NCBI GenBank assembly: GCA_003158505.1
Contig: PMJK01000027.1
Coordinates: 9,404-18,390, forward strand
Origin: Holophagaceae bacterium
GTDB lineage: Bacteria; Acidobacteriota; Holophagae; Holophagales; Holophagaceae
Length of the DNA: 8,987 nucleotides
Reading direction: 5' to 3'
Under the pieces are notes generated by a model, which saw only the letters and a program-made list of their open reading frames with translations, was not told the DNA's origin and did no database searches. Made by a program: the position numbers and the translations under genes. This document shows, one piece after another, positions 1 through 6,054 of this stretch. The number at the start of each line of letters is the position of its first letter. Within the stretch, counting starts at the first letter, position 1.

Positions 1-225
1 GGCCATCCGTCCCAGGAGGATGGTCAGTCCGGCCACGGTCAGGGTGATCAGCCAGAGTGTGCGGTGGGCGGGGCTCAGGCCAGTCGGGTGCAGCAGCAGA
101 CGCAGGCCGATCAGGGTGAAGGCCCCCGTCATGAGGTGTCCGTGGAGACGGTACTCGCCGCGGCGAACCGCCTGGAGGGCCAGGGTCAGCAGCAGCGCCG
201 CCGGGATCAGCAGGACATCGAGCAT
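1..225 (-). CDS. Partial small integral membrane protein, 3' part beyond the left edge
   Basis: An open frame of 75 codons without a stop runs from an ATG at 225 to the window edge. The visible protein is very hydrophobic. It has a membrane segment at about residues 3-17, a short basic loop (VRRGEYRLHGH, 20-30, with His28 and His30), a second segment at about 31-47, and a third at about 57-72. The H-x-H-L-M stretch before the second segment is loosely like DUF420-type membrane proteins, but I do not recognise the family with certainty. The ATG is 24 bp beyond the stop of the dehydrogenase gene on the same strand and in the same frame, so the two may be co-transcribed. No strong ribosome binding site precedes it. 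The next in-frame stop upstream is the dehydrogenase TGA, so no earlier ATG is possible. Confidence 0.6.
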   Translation of the reverse strand, partial: MLDVLLIPAALLLTLALQAVRRGEYRLHGHLMTGAFTLIGLRLLLHPTGLSPAHRTLWLITLTVAGLTILLGRMA

Positions 226-249
226 GACCGCCAGACTACCCGGTTCGGG

Positions 250-1137
250 TCACAGAGGCAGGGCCTCCATGCGCTTCTCGGCTTCCCATCGGTAGAAGCC
301 CGACCCGGTCTTGCGGCCCAGGCGGCCGGCGGCCACCAGCTGCCGGAGCAGGGATGGCGCCTTGAACCGGGGTTCGCCAAAGGCCTCGAAGGTCACTTCG
401 GCCACACTCAGCATGGTATCGAGCCCAATGAAGTCGCTGAGGTGGAGCGGCCCCATGGGGTGTCCGCAGCCCAGCTTCATCCCCGTGTCGATGTCCTCCA
501 CCGTGGCCAGCCGCTGCTCGGCACAGCGGATGGCGTCCAGCAGGTAGGGCACCAGCAGGCGGTTGACGATGAAGCCCGGCGCGTCGGGCGCCATGACGGC
601 GGTCTTGCCGAGCCTCTGCACGAAGGCCCGCAGGGCGGCGAGGGTGTCCTCAGTCGTGGCGAGGGTGCGGATGACCTCCACCAGGGGCATCATGGGCACC
701 GGATTGAAAAAGTGCAGGCCCGCGAGGCGCGGCAGCCGGTGAGGTGCCAGCGCCGGGCTGAGCTGGGCGACGGAGAGACTCGAGGTATTGGTACAGAGGA
801 TCGCCGCAGGGCCCAGCACTCGGTCGAGCTCCGTGAAGGTCTGGAGCTTCAGGTCGAGGCGCTCCGGGATGGCCTCCACCACCAGGTCACATGCGGCAAG
901 GGCAGAGAAACTCAGGGTGCCATGGAGGTTCTGGAGCCAGGCGCTGCGCTGCTCTTCCGTGGCCTTCCCCTTGGCTACGGACTTGTCCCAGGCAATGTGG
1001 ATGCGGTTCAACCCCTTGGCGAGCAGGGCCTCATCGGCCTCCTTCACCAGGACCTGGCAGCCGACCTCGGCCGCGCACTGCGCGATGCCGGAACCCATGA
1101 GTCCACAGCCGACAATGCCGATGTGTTGGATATCCAT
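250..1137 (-). CDS. 3-hydroxyacyl-CoA / 3-hydroxybutyryl-CoA dehydrogenase (Hbd/PaaH type)
   Basis: This 295-residue protein matches the usual length of single-domain NAD(P)-dependent 3-hydroxyacyl-CoA dehydrogenases. They interconvert 3-hydroxyacyl-CoA and 3-ketoacyl-CoA in the cytoplasm, in beta-oxidation, butyrate or PHB-type pathways. The N-terminal Rossmann domain has G10-x-G12-x-x-G15. The catalytic set is visible: Ser119/Ser120 in NTSS, His142 in LHFFNP, Glu154 in PLVEVI and Asn192 in PGFIVNRLL. The C-terminal helical domain ends with the family signature GRKTGSGFY (272-282 region). The start is well supported, because AGGAGG lies six bases upstream of the ATG at 1137. The downstream membrane gene follows on the same strand. 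No thiolase or crotonase is nearby, so the exact pathway and chain-length preference are unknown. Confidence 0.94.
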   Translation of the reverse strand: MDIQHIGIVGCGLMGSGIAQCAAEVGCQVLVKEADEALLAKGLNRIHIAWDKSVAKGKATEEQRSAWLQNLHGTLSFSALAACDLVVEAIPERLDLKLQTFTELDRVLGPAAILCTNTSSLSVAQLSPALAPHRLPRLAGLHFFNPVPMMPLVEVIRTLATTEDTLAALRAFVQRLGKTAVMAPDAPGFIVNRLLVPYLLDAIRCAEQRLATVEDIDTGMKLGCGHPMGPLHLSDFIGLDTMLSVAEVTFEAFGEPRFKAPSLLRQLVAAGRLGRKTGSGFYRWEAEKRMEALPL

Positions 1138-1246
1138 TGGTGCCTCCTGATTGTCCTGGGGATGTTCAGGTCCCCATTCTCCTGGAATTCCCGGCCCGCG
1201 GGGGGCATGACCTCCGGTAGAATCCGCCCATCAATCGGGGGTGACC

Positions 1247-1729
1247 ATGATCGGTCCGCTGAAGGATCTCCTCGGCCATCAGGCCTGGGCAGACGCGATG
1301 TTCCTCAGGGCCTGGGAGGGATCTGAGGCCCTTGATGATGAGGAATTGCGAACCCGGATGGACCACCAGGTGGCGGTACAGGAGGCCTTTCTGCAGGTAC
1401 TCAAGGGGGATGCGGTGGTATTCCCGGAGCGGCCCCTGCCGAGTTTCCAGGAACTCAAGGCCCGGTGTGAGGTTGGCCATCAGGTGTTCAAGGCCCTGGG
1501 TCATGGTTTGGACCAGGCCTCGCTGGCGCGAATGGTGCGGGTACCCTGGTTCCCAGAGCCCCCCTGTGTGATCTCGGTGTCCGACGCCTTGTTGCAAGTC
1601 TGCATGCACAGCCAGCACCATCGCGGCCAGAACATGGCGCGACTCAAGGCCCTGGGTGCCATTCCCAAGAACGTGGACTACATCATCTGGCTCTGGAAGC
1701 AGAAGCCGGAAGCGCGCTGGAACCCTTGA
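1247..1729 (+). CDS. DinB/YfiT-like putative metal-dependent protein
   Basis: This is a 160-residue protein of the DinB four-helix-bundle superfamily. Members bind a divalent metal through three histidines, and some are thiol-dependent S-transferases. The substrate here cannot be read from sequence. The likely ligands are His40 (in MDHQVAVQ) and the paired His121 and His125 in HSQHHRGQ, the typical last-helix motif. HQAWAD near the N-terminus (11-16) and the aromatic DYIIWLW near the C-terminus (144-150) are also typical. I chose ATG 1247 because GGGGGTG sits just upstream. An in-frame GTG at 1241 would add two residues but leaves no room for a binding site. The gene is divergent from the dehydrogenase, sharing a gap of about 110 bp, and convergent with speA, whose stop is one base away. 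Confidence 0.85.
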   Translation: MIGPLKDLLGHQAWADAMFLRAWEGSEALDDEELRTRMDHQVAVQEAFLQVLKGDAVVFPERPLPSFQELKARCEVGHQVFKALGHGLDQASLARMVRVPWFPEPPCVISVSDALLQVCMHSQHHRGQNMARLKALGAIPKNVDYIIWLWKQKPEARWNP

Positions 1730-1730
1730 T

Positions 1731-3626
1731 TCAGATCTCCAGATAGGTATGCAGCTTCCGCTCCTCCGTCAGGAGGGTGCGCAGGGCCTCGGCGGCATCG
1801 TTCTTGACACTGGCCTTCCGCCGCGTCTGGGGCCCCTGGATCAGCACGTCGGGATCGTAGTGGACGCTGCGGAGCACGTGATCCACGGTGTCGCCCGCCA
1901 CGATGTGCTGCACCTTGAAGGTGTCATCCTCGTGGACCATGATGTGGGCCTCGTTGGGGGCGCCGAACAGGTTGTGCCGCATGCCCAGGATGTCCTGGTA
2001 GGCGCCCGTGAGGAAGAAGGCCACGTAGTAGGCCTCGCCGCCGCGGGGTTCGTGGAACGGAATCTCGTCCCGCACGTCCTTCAGGTCGATGAACTTCTCC
2101 ATCTTCCCGTCGCTGTCGCAGGTGATGTCGCAGAGGGTGGCGGACAGTCCTGGTTTCTCCTTGAGACGGTGGATGGGCATGACCGGGAAGAGCTGCTCGA
2201 TGGCCCAGTGGTCAGGCATGGACTGGAAGATGCTGAAGTTCGCGATGAGCTTGTCGGCCAGGCTCTTGTTGAGATCCTGGAACTCCTCGGGCACGTACTT
2301 GAGGCTCTTGCTGCTGATGATGCGGGAGAGCTTGCGGCAGACTTCCCAGAACAGCGTCTCGCCCTTGCTCCGGTCCTCCAGTCCCAGGTAGCCCAGGTTG
2401 AAGAGGGTCAGCATCTCGTCCTTCTGGGTGATGGCGTCGTGGTACATTTCAGCGAAATTTTTCACCGAAATGTTGTCGCGGGTGTAGGCCAGCTCTTTGA
2501 GGATCTGGGGTTCGTTGCCCGTGAGGGTCACGGTGTACTTGGTGTGCGTGGTGTCGATGAGGCCGATGATGTCCACCACCACCACCTCGTGGTAGGCCAC
2601 GATGGCGCGGCCCGACTCGCTCAGCAGGTCCGGCATGGGCACCTGCTCCTGGGCGCAGATGTCCTTCGTGGTGTAGACCACGTCCGCGGCGTACTCGGCG
2701 ATGGTGTAGTTCATGGAACTGCTGAAGGTGGTCTTGCTGCCATCGTAGTCCACGCCCAGGCCGCCGCCCACGTTGAGGTAGCGGATGGGGACGCCCATCT
2801 TGCGGAGCTTGGCGTAGATGCGCGTGGCCTCCTTCATGGCCGATTTGATCTTGCGGATGTCCGTGATCTGGCTGCCGATGTGGAAGTGCAGCTCGATGAC
2901 GCAGTCCAGCAGGTCGCGTTTCTCCAGGACCTCGATGGCGTCCAGGATCTCGCGGGTGGTGAGGCCGAACTTGGCGTGGTCGCCGGCGCTGGTCTCCCAT
3001 TTGCCGGAACCCTGGGCATTGAGCTTGGCGCGCAGCCCGATGAGGGGCTCGACCTTGAGTTCCTTGGCCACCTTCAGGATCAGGGGCAGTTCGGTCATCT
3101 TCTCGACGGTGATGACCACTTTGCGTCCGGCCTTGCGGGCCAGCAGTGCCATGCGGATGAACGATTCGTCCTTGTAGCCGTTGCAGAGCACCAGGGCTTC
3201 GGGATGCAGATCGATGCTGAGGGCGATTATCAGCTCGGGCTTGGAACCGGCTTCCAGGCCGTAGTGGTATTTGTTCCCGGCGCGGACGATCTCTTCGACC
3301 ACTTCTTTCGTTTGGTTGGTCTTCACGGGGTAGACGCCCTGGTAGCCGCCTTCGTACCCGAATTCGATGATGGCCTTGCGGAAGGACTCGTTCACCTCGA
3401 TGACGCGATCGGCGAGCACCTGGGGAAACCGGAGGTTGATGGGAGTCCGGAGGCCCTTCTTCTTCAGGTGCTGGACGATCTCATAGACGTCGCAGCTGAG
3501 GGACTCGTCCTTGGTGGGCGTGATTTCAAGGTGCCCCTTGGCATTGATGCCGAAGTAGCCGCTGCCCCACTCGCGAATCCCGTACAGGGTCGCTGCGTCC
3601 TGGACCGTCCAGTGCTTCATGGGCAT
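1731..3626 (-). CDS. speA: Biosynthetic arginine decarboxylase (PLP-dependent, SpeA)
   Basis: SpeA decarboxylates arginine to agmatine, the first step of one route to putrescine and spermidine. The protein is 631 residues, near the E. coli length of about 658. The N-terminus (DAATLYGIREWGSGYFGIN) is the family signature. The PLP-binding lysine is K102 in YPVKTNQ. The alanine-racemase-like barrel shows HFHIGSQ (247-253) and a glycine-rich GGGLGVDYDG (287-296) for the phosphate. The C-terminal domain has the catalytic-type motif CDITCDSDG (499-507) and the closing GAYQDILGMRHNLFG (541-555). I chose ATG 3626 because GAGGAG lies nine bases upstream. An in-frame GTG at 3656 would add ten residues but has a poor site. 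A good sigma-70-like promoter lies 48-77 bp upstream of the start, so speA can be expressed apart from queG. The stop is one base from the convergent DinB-like stop. Confidence 0.97.
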   Translation of the reverse strand: MPMKHWTVQDAATLYGIREWGSGYFGINAKGHLEITPTKDESLSCDVYEIVQHLKKKGLRTPINLRFPQVLADRVIEVNESFRKAIIEFGYEGGYQGVYPVKTNQTKEVVEEIVRAGNKYHYGLEAGSKPELIIALSIDLHPEALVLCNGYKDESFIRMALLARKAGRKVVITVEKMTELPLILKVAKELKVEPLIGLRAKLNAQGSGKWETSAGDHAKFGLTTREILDAIEVLEKRDLLDCVIELHFHIGSQITDIRKIKSAMKEATRIYAKLRKMGVPIRYLNVGGGLGVDYDGSKTTFSSSMNYTIAEYAADVVYTTKDICAQEQVPMPDLLSESGRAIVAYHEVVVVDIIGLIDTTHTKYTVTLTGNEPQILKELAYTRDNISVKNFAEMYHDAITQKDEMLTLFNLGYLGLEDRSKGETLFWEVCRKLSRIISSKSLKYVPEEFQDLNKSLADKLIANFSIFQSMPDHWAIEQLFPVMPIHRLKEKPGLSATLCDITCDSDGKMEKFIDLKDVRDEIPFHEPRGGEAYYVAFFLTGAYQDILGMRHNLFGAPNEAHIMVHEDDTFKVQHIVAGDTVDHVLRSVHYDPDVLIQGPQTRRKASVKNDAAEALRTLLTEERKLHTYLEI

Positions 3627-3673
3627 CCCAGGGGACTCCTCAAGTCGTGCGGCCACCTTTGGCCGGAAGTTTG

Positions 3674-3703
3674 TTTATATGGAAAAAAGCCCAATACTGC
3701 CAA
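3674..3703 (-). promoter_or_regulatory. Predicted sigma-70-type promoter of speA
   Basis: Read on the minus strand, TTGGCA (3703-3698) and TATAAA (3679-3674) match the -35 and -10 consensus at five of six positions each, with an 18-bp spacer. The segment is markedly AT-rich in an otherwise GC-rich window. Transcription would begin near 3667, giving a leader of about 40 bases before the speA ATG at 3626. It lies in the 85-bp gap after the queG stop. The T6 run in the spacer has no stem before it, so it does not look like a queG terminator. Confidence 0.65.
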
Positions 3704-3711
3704 TGAAATTG

Positions 3712-4656
3712 TCAGGGACCGAGAATCTGGCTCAGGGTAGCCCGCCAGTGGCGGTCCCGCACCCGCCGTAGGGCGGTCTTTCGGGTAAGCTTCCGCCACT
3801 GGGCCGCACCCCGGGGGAGATCCTCGGCTGGGCGGGTGTGGAGCGGGCTGTCACCGCCCCAAAGAGCCGGATCCCCCCAGACCGGCGCCCGGTTCCAGGG
3901 GCAGACGTCCTGGCAGGCGTCGCAGCCTGCCGCCCAACGGCTGGTGGCCAGGGCGGCGGCGACGTCGGGAGGGGGTTCCGTCTCGGTCTCGATCGTGTAG
4001 GTGGTGAGGCAGCGGGCGGGCTTCAGGCGGAAGGGCTCCAGGGCGCTGCTTGGGCAGGCCTCCAGACAGGCGGTGCAGGTTCCACAGTGTTCGGTGTGCA
4101 CCGGCTCGTCCGGCGGAAGCACCACAGATAGCAGCAGGACCCCCAGGAAGCCCCAGGAGCCGTCCTTCCCGGCGATGAGAAGGGTGTGCTTGCCCTGCCA
4201 GCCCAGGCCTGCCCGGACCGCCAGCTGGCGCTCCAGCAGGGGGGCCGTGTCCACGCAGACTCGGCCCTCCAGTCTGGGCCAGCGAATCTGGGCGGCTTCC
4301 AGGAGGCGGGTCAGGCGGGGCTTGAGGATCATGTGGTAGTCCGGACCCCAGAGGTAGCGGCTCAGCTTGAGGCTGCCAGGGGCGGCCCCGGGAACCGCGT
4401 CGGGCCGGGCATAGGGGAAGAAGCCCGCAAGGGCGGTCCGGGCCTGGGGCCAGAGGGACCGGGGGTCCAGCAGGGTGGCCGGGTCCAGATAGGGCAGCAG
4501 GGTGCCTCGCCCCTCCTGGAACCAGCCCCGGAGCCGATCTTCCTCCGACCGGAAGGGGTCGCAGGGGGCGAAACCGACCAGGGCAAATCCGGCCTCCAGG
4601 GCCTCAAGGCGAAGCCAGGTCTTGAACGCCAGCGGATCAGGGTGTTCAACTGGCAC
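3712..4656 (-). CDS. queG: Epoxyqueuosine reductase QueG
   Basis: QueG reduces epoxyqueuosine to queuosine in the wobble position of GUN-anticodon tRNAs, using a cobalamin cofactor and two 4Fe-4S clusters. The 314-residue protein has the N-terminal DUF1730-type region (about 10-180) with the conserved CVDTAPLLER (134-143), whose Asp136 is the likely proton donor. The ferredoxin-like part follows: C191-x2-C194-x2-C197-x3-C201-P, then C245-x2-C248-x3-C252-P, with an extra C216. This is the short form without the C-terminal HEAT-repeat extension of some homologues. The start is a GTG at 4656, preceded by GGAGGT with a nine-base spacer, and there is no ATG nearby. It starts only 17 bp from the divergent TusA/DsrE-like gene. 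speA follows 85 bp downstream on the same strand. Confidence 0.95.
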   Translation of the reverse strand: MPVEHPDPLAFKTWLRLEALEAGFALVGFAPCDPFRSEEDRLRGWFQEGRGTLLPYLDPATLLDPRSLWPQARTALAGFFPYARPDAVPGAAPGSLKLSRYLWGPDYHMILKPRLTRLLEAAQIRWPRLEGRVCVDTAPLLERQLAVRAGLGWQGKHTLLIAGKDGSWGFLGVLLLSVVLPPDEPVHTEHCGTCTACLEACPSSALEPFRLKPARCLTTYTIETETEPPPDVAAALATSRWAAGCDACQDVCPWNRAPVWGDPALWGGDSPLHTRPAEDLPRGAAQWRKLTRKTALRRVRDRHWRATLSQILGP

Positions 4657-4673
4657 CGGAAAGCCACCTCCCT

Positions 4674-5240
4674 ATGGATATCCTCACCCTCGAACTGCTC
4701 GATGTCACGGTCTTCCAGGCCCTCCTGGAACTGAGGGGTCTGCTCGCCGACCACCCTGGAGAGGCCATGCGCATTCGGGGAGAGGATGATCTGCTGCGGG
4801 TGAACGTCACGGGGTTTCTTGAAAAGCAGGGTCGGACCGTCCGGCCGGTGCGGCAGGGGGGACAGTGGGAGCTGCAGGTGGCGCAGGCCGTTCGCCCCAT
4901 TCCGATGGCTTCGCCGATGGCGCCGGTTCCTAGGCCTGTCTTGCTGCTTCGGGGTGCCTTCGCTCCTGGAGACCGGGCGCTGGGAAGACGTCTGCTGCTG
5001 GAGACCCTCTCCCATCTCGAGCCAGGCACTCCCTGGCTCTGCCTGGCCCATCAGGCGGTGGAACTGCTCGATGACCCTGGCGCCGTGGCCATTCTGGAGG
5101 GCCTGAGGGCCAGGGGCATTCCCGTTCATGTGTCCGTTGCCAGCCTGGCCCATGGGGGCCAAGCAGACGCAGGGTTCGACCTGGTTCCCGACGAAGGCTG
5201 GCAGAAGCTCCTGGCCCGGGGCGGGGTGACGGTACTGTAA
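4674..5240 (+). CDS. TusA-like/DsrE-like fusion protein (YedF-type architecture)
   Basis: This 188-residue cytoplasmic protein appears to have two small domains. Residues 5-69 resemble a TusA/SirA fold (LLADHPGEAMRIRGEDDLLRVNVTGFLEKQG region and a closing strand QWELQV). A Pro-rich linker (73-88) leads to residues 88-188, which resemble the DsrE-like half of YedF: RPVLLLRGAF, then a GDRALGRRLLLETLSHL helix, AVELLDD, and LEGLRARGIPVHV. YedF-type proteins are linked to sulfur or selenium relay, but the exact role is unsettled. The usual CPxP cysteine of TusA is missing (VTVFQAL instead) and so is the cysteine after the GIPV strand (VSVASLAHGG). The only cysteine is C123, so a sulfur-carrier role is doubtful. 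The ribosome binding site is weak. The gene precedes pgsA by 36 bp on the same strand. The family call is from pattern only. Confidence 0.65.
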   Translation: MDILTLELLDVTVFQALLELRGLLADHPGEAMRIRGEDDLLRVNVTGFLEKQGRTVRPVRQGGQWELQVAQAVRPIPMASPMAPVPRPVLLLRGAFAPGDRALGRRLLLETLSHLEPGTPWLCLAHQAVELLDDPGAVAILEGLRARGIPVHVSVASLAHGGQADAGFDLVPDEGWQKLLARGGVTVL

Positions 5241-5242
5241 AA

Positions 5243-5272
5243 GGCGTTAGGCTGGAGCCGGAGCCGAACGCC
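5243..5272 (+). promoter_or_regulatory. Predicted RNA hairpin covering the pgsA ribosome-binding region
   Basis: GGCGTT (5243-5248) pairs with AACGCC (5267-5272), and inside it GGCT (5250-5253) pairs with AGCC (5262-5265). The two stems are separated by one symmetric A-G mismatch and closed by an eight-base loop, GGAGCCGG. The stem starts three bases after the upstream stop codon and ends four bases before the pgsA ATG. The only Shine-Dalgarno-like bases (GGAG) are in the loop or upper stem. There is no T-run after it, so it is not a standard terminator. Confidence 0.5.
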
Positions 5273-5276
5273 CCTC

Positions 5277-5924
5277 ATGAACCTTCCCAACTTCCTGTCA
5301 CTCGCACGGATCCTGATGGTTCCGATCCTGGTCGTGGTGCTCATGACCAAGGTGACGAACCACGAAGTGATCGGCGTGCTGGTTTTCTGGGTGGCCTCGA
5401 TCACGGACGCCCTCGACGGATACCTGGCCCGCCGATGGAAACAGGTGACAACGCTTGGCAAGCTCCTGGATCCCCTGGCGGACAAGCTGCTGGTGGCGGG
5501 TGCATTGATCTCGCTGGTGGAATTGAATTTGGCGCCAGCCTGGATGACCTTCATCATCCTGGCTCGGGAGTTCGCGATCACGGGGCTTCGCGGTATTGCC
5601 AGTGAAGAGGGGCTCACCATCCCTGCCAGTCCCGTGGGCAAGTGGAAGATGGGTTTCCAGGTGGCGGCCATTTCCTGCCTCATCCTCGGTCCGCGGCTCG
5701 ACTACTGGCTTTACGAGTGGACCCACAAAGAGATCTTCCACTTCTTCATCCAGCTGAACCGTCCTTACACGTTCTTCTGGGGTATGGGCGTTCTGCTGCT
5801 CTGGGGAGCCGTCATCCTGGCCATCTGGAGCGCGATCTCCTACTTCCACGATTTCTGGAAAGTGGTGGGACCCCGGATCATGGCCGAGAATAGTCACCTG
5901 AACGGACCCGGGGATTCCGAATGA
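5277..5924 (+). CDS. pgsA: CDP-diacylglycerol--glycerol-3-phosphate 3-phosphatidyltransferase PgsA
   Basis: PgsA is an inner-membrane enzyme that joins CDP-diacylglycerol and glycerol-3-phosphate to make phosphatidylglycerol phosphate, the precursor of phosphatidylglycerol and cardiolipin. The 215-residue protein carries the full CDP-alcohol phosphotransferase motif: D44-x2-D47-G48-x2-A51-R52-x8-G61-x3-D65-x3-D69. The later REFAITGLR (97-105) and GKWKM (121-125) are typical of PgsA rather than of phosphatidylserine or cardiolipin synthases. Hydrophobic segments fall at about 8-23, 31-43, 71-83, 127-138 and 165-186. It is somewhat longer than the E. coli protein, mainly through the C-terminal half. 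The ATG at 5277 follows a hairpin and has only a weak binding site. Its TGA overlaps the ATG of the next small ORF (ATGA), which suggests translational coupling. Confidence 0.95.
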   Translation: MNLPNFLSLARILMVPILVVVLMTKVTNHEVIGVLVFWVASITDALDGYLARRWKQVTTLGKLLDPLADKLLVAGALISLVELNLAPAWMTFIILAREFAITGLRGIASEEGLTIPASPVGKWKMGFQVAAISCLILGPRLDYWLYEWTHKEIFHFFIQLNRPYTFFWGMGVLLLWGAVILAIWSAISYFHDFWKVVGPRIMAENSHLNGPGDSE

Positions 5925-5950
5925 TCCGCAAATACCTCGTCGCAGGCATT
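5921..5950 (+). repeat. Direct repeat, copy 1 of the DUF502 gene's first 30 bases
   Basis: This 30-base segment is the same as 6025-6054 except for one base (A at 5932, G at 6036), a synonymous Lys codon change. It starts exactly at the ATG that overlaps the pgsA stop. Identity stops at both ends of the 30 bases: the bases before the ATG and after the tenth codon differ. Confidence 0.95.
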
Positions 5951-6028
5951 CTCTCGGTATCCCCTGCGGGGATACGCGAGACGCTCGGTAGTGCATGGCC
6001 CGCGTGCCGACAGGATGGGCAACGATGA
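5921..6028 (+). CDS. 35-codon small ORF, duplicated head of the DUF502 gene; coding status uncertain
   Basis: The ORF begins at an ATG overlapping the pgsA TGA and ends at a TGA overlapping the DUF502 ATG, so both junctions are ATGA. GGGGA lies six bases upstream of its start. Its first ten residues, MIRKYLVAGI, equal the DUF502 N-terminus. The next 25 residues come from the hairpin-bearing insert and look like no known protein. It may be a coupling leader that carries ribosomes from pgsA to DUF502, or simply the relic of a gene head cut off by an insertion or duplication. Preservation of both overlaps is compatible with translation but does not prove it. Confidence 0.4.
   Translation: MIRKYLVAGILSVSPAGIRETLGSAWPACRQDGQR
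5952..5981 (+). repeat. Perfect palindrome / strong hairpin in the insert between pgsA and DUF502
   Basis: GTATCCCC (5957-5964) and GGGGATAC (5968-5975) form a perfect eight-base stem with a TGC loop. TCTCG (5952-5956) and CGAGA (5977-5981) extend it to 13 pairs, with G5976 bulged. An alternative small stem, CGAG-ACG-CTCG, follows and would compete for the same bases. The 7-mer CTCGGTA occurs on both sides of the hairpin. No T-run follows. It resembles REP-like or other small palindromic elements more than a terminator. Confidence 0.85.
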
Positions 6029-6054
6029 TCCGCAAGTACCTCGTCGCAGGCATT
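6025..6054 (+). repeat. Direct repeat, copy 2 (true head of the DUF502 gene)
   Basis: This is the downstream copy of the 30-base repeat. It is continuous with the full DUF502 reading frame and is therefore the functional one. It begins 104 bases after copy 1. Confidence 0.95.

Noticed and set aside
64..1326. A 420-codon plus-strand open frame opposite the dehydrogenase and membrane protein genes
   Set aside because: The minus strand carries a clear dehydrogenase with all catalytic residues and a strong ribosome binding site. The plus frame shows no domain and crosses the gap into the DinB-like gene.
3627..3656. Upstream GTG start for speA at 3656
   Set aside because: ATG 3626 has GAGGAG at nine-base spacing and gives the family-typical N-terminus. 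The GTG has no good ribosome site.
3681..3711. Intrinsic terminator after queG using the T6 run on the minus strand
   Set aside because: No stable GC stem precedes the T-run. The AT-rich segment is better explained as the speA promoter.
1656..3740. A 694-codon plus-strand open frame opposite speA
   Set aside because: It is the mirror of speA, whose catalytic motifs are intact. The translation is a low-complexity string rich in V, L, G, D and H with no recognisable domain, as expected for antisense frames in GC-rich DNA.
4895..4935. Short repeated CCGATGGC units as a tandem repeat
   Set aside because: There are only two units. They fall in the Pro/Ala/Met-rich linker of the TusA/DsrE-like protein and are explained by linker composition.
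5952..5981. Rho-independent terminator after pgsA
   Set aside because: The stem is strong, but no T-run follows and the next gene is coupled, so termination there is unlikely.
5995..6024. Ten-residue N-terminal extension of DUF502 from ATG 5995
   Set aside because: The added residues come from the insert and do not resemble the family. ATG 6025 matches the duplicated start and has AGGA at suitable spacing.
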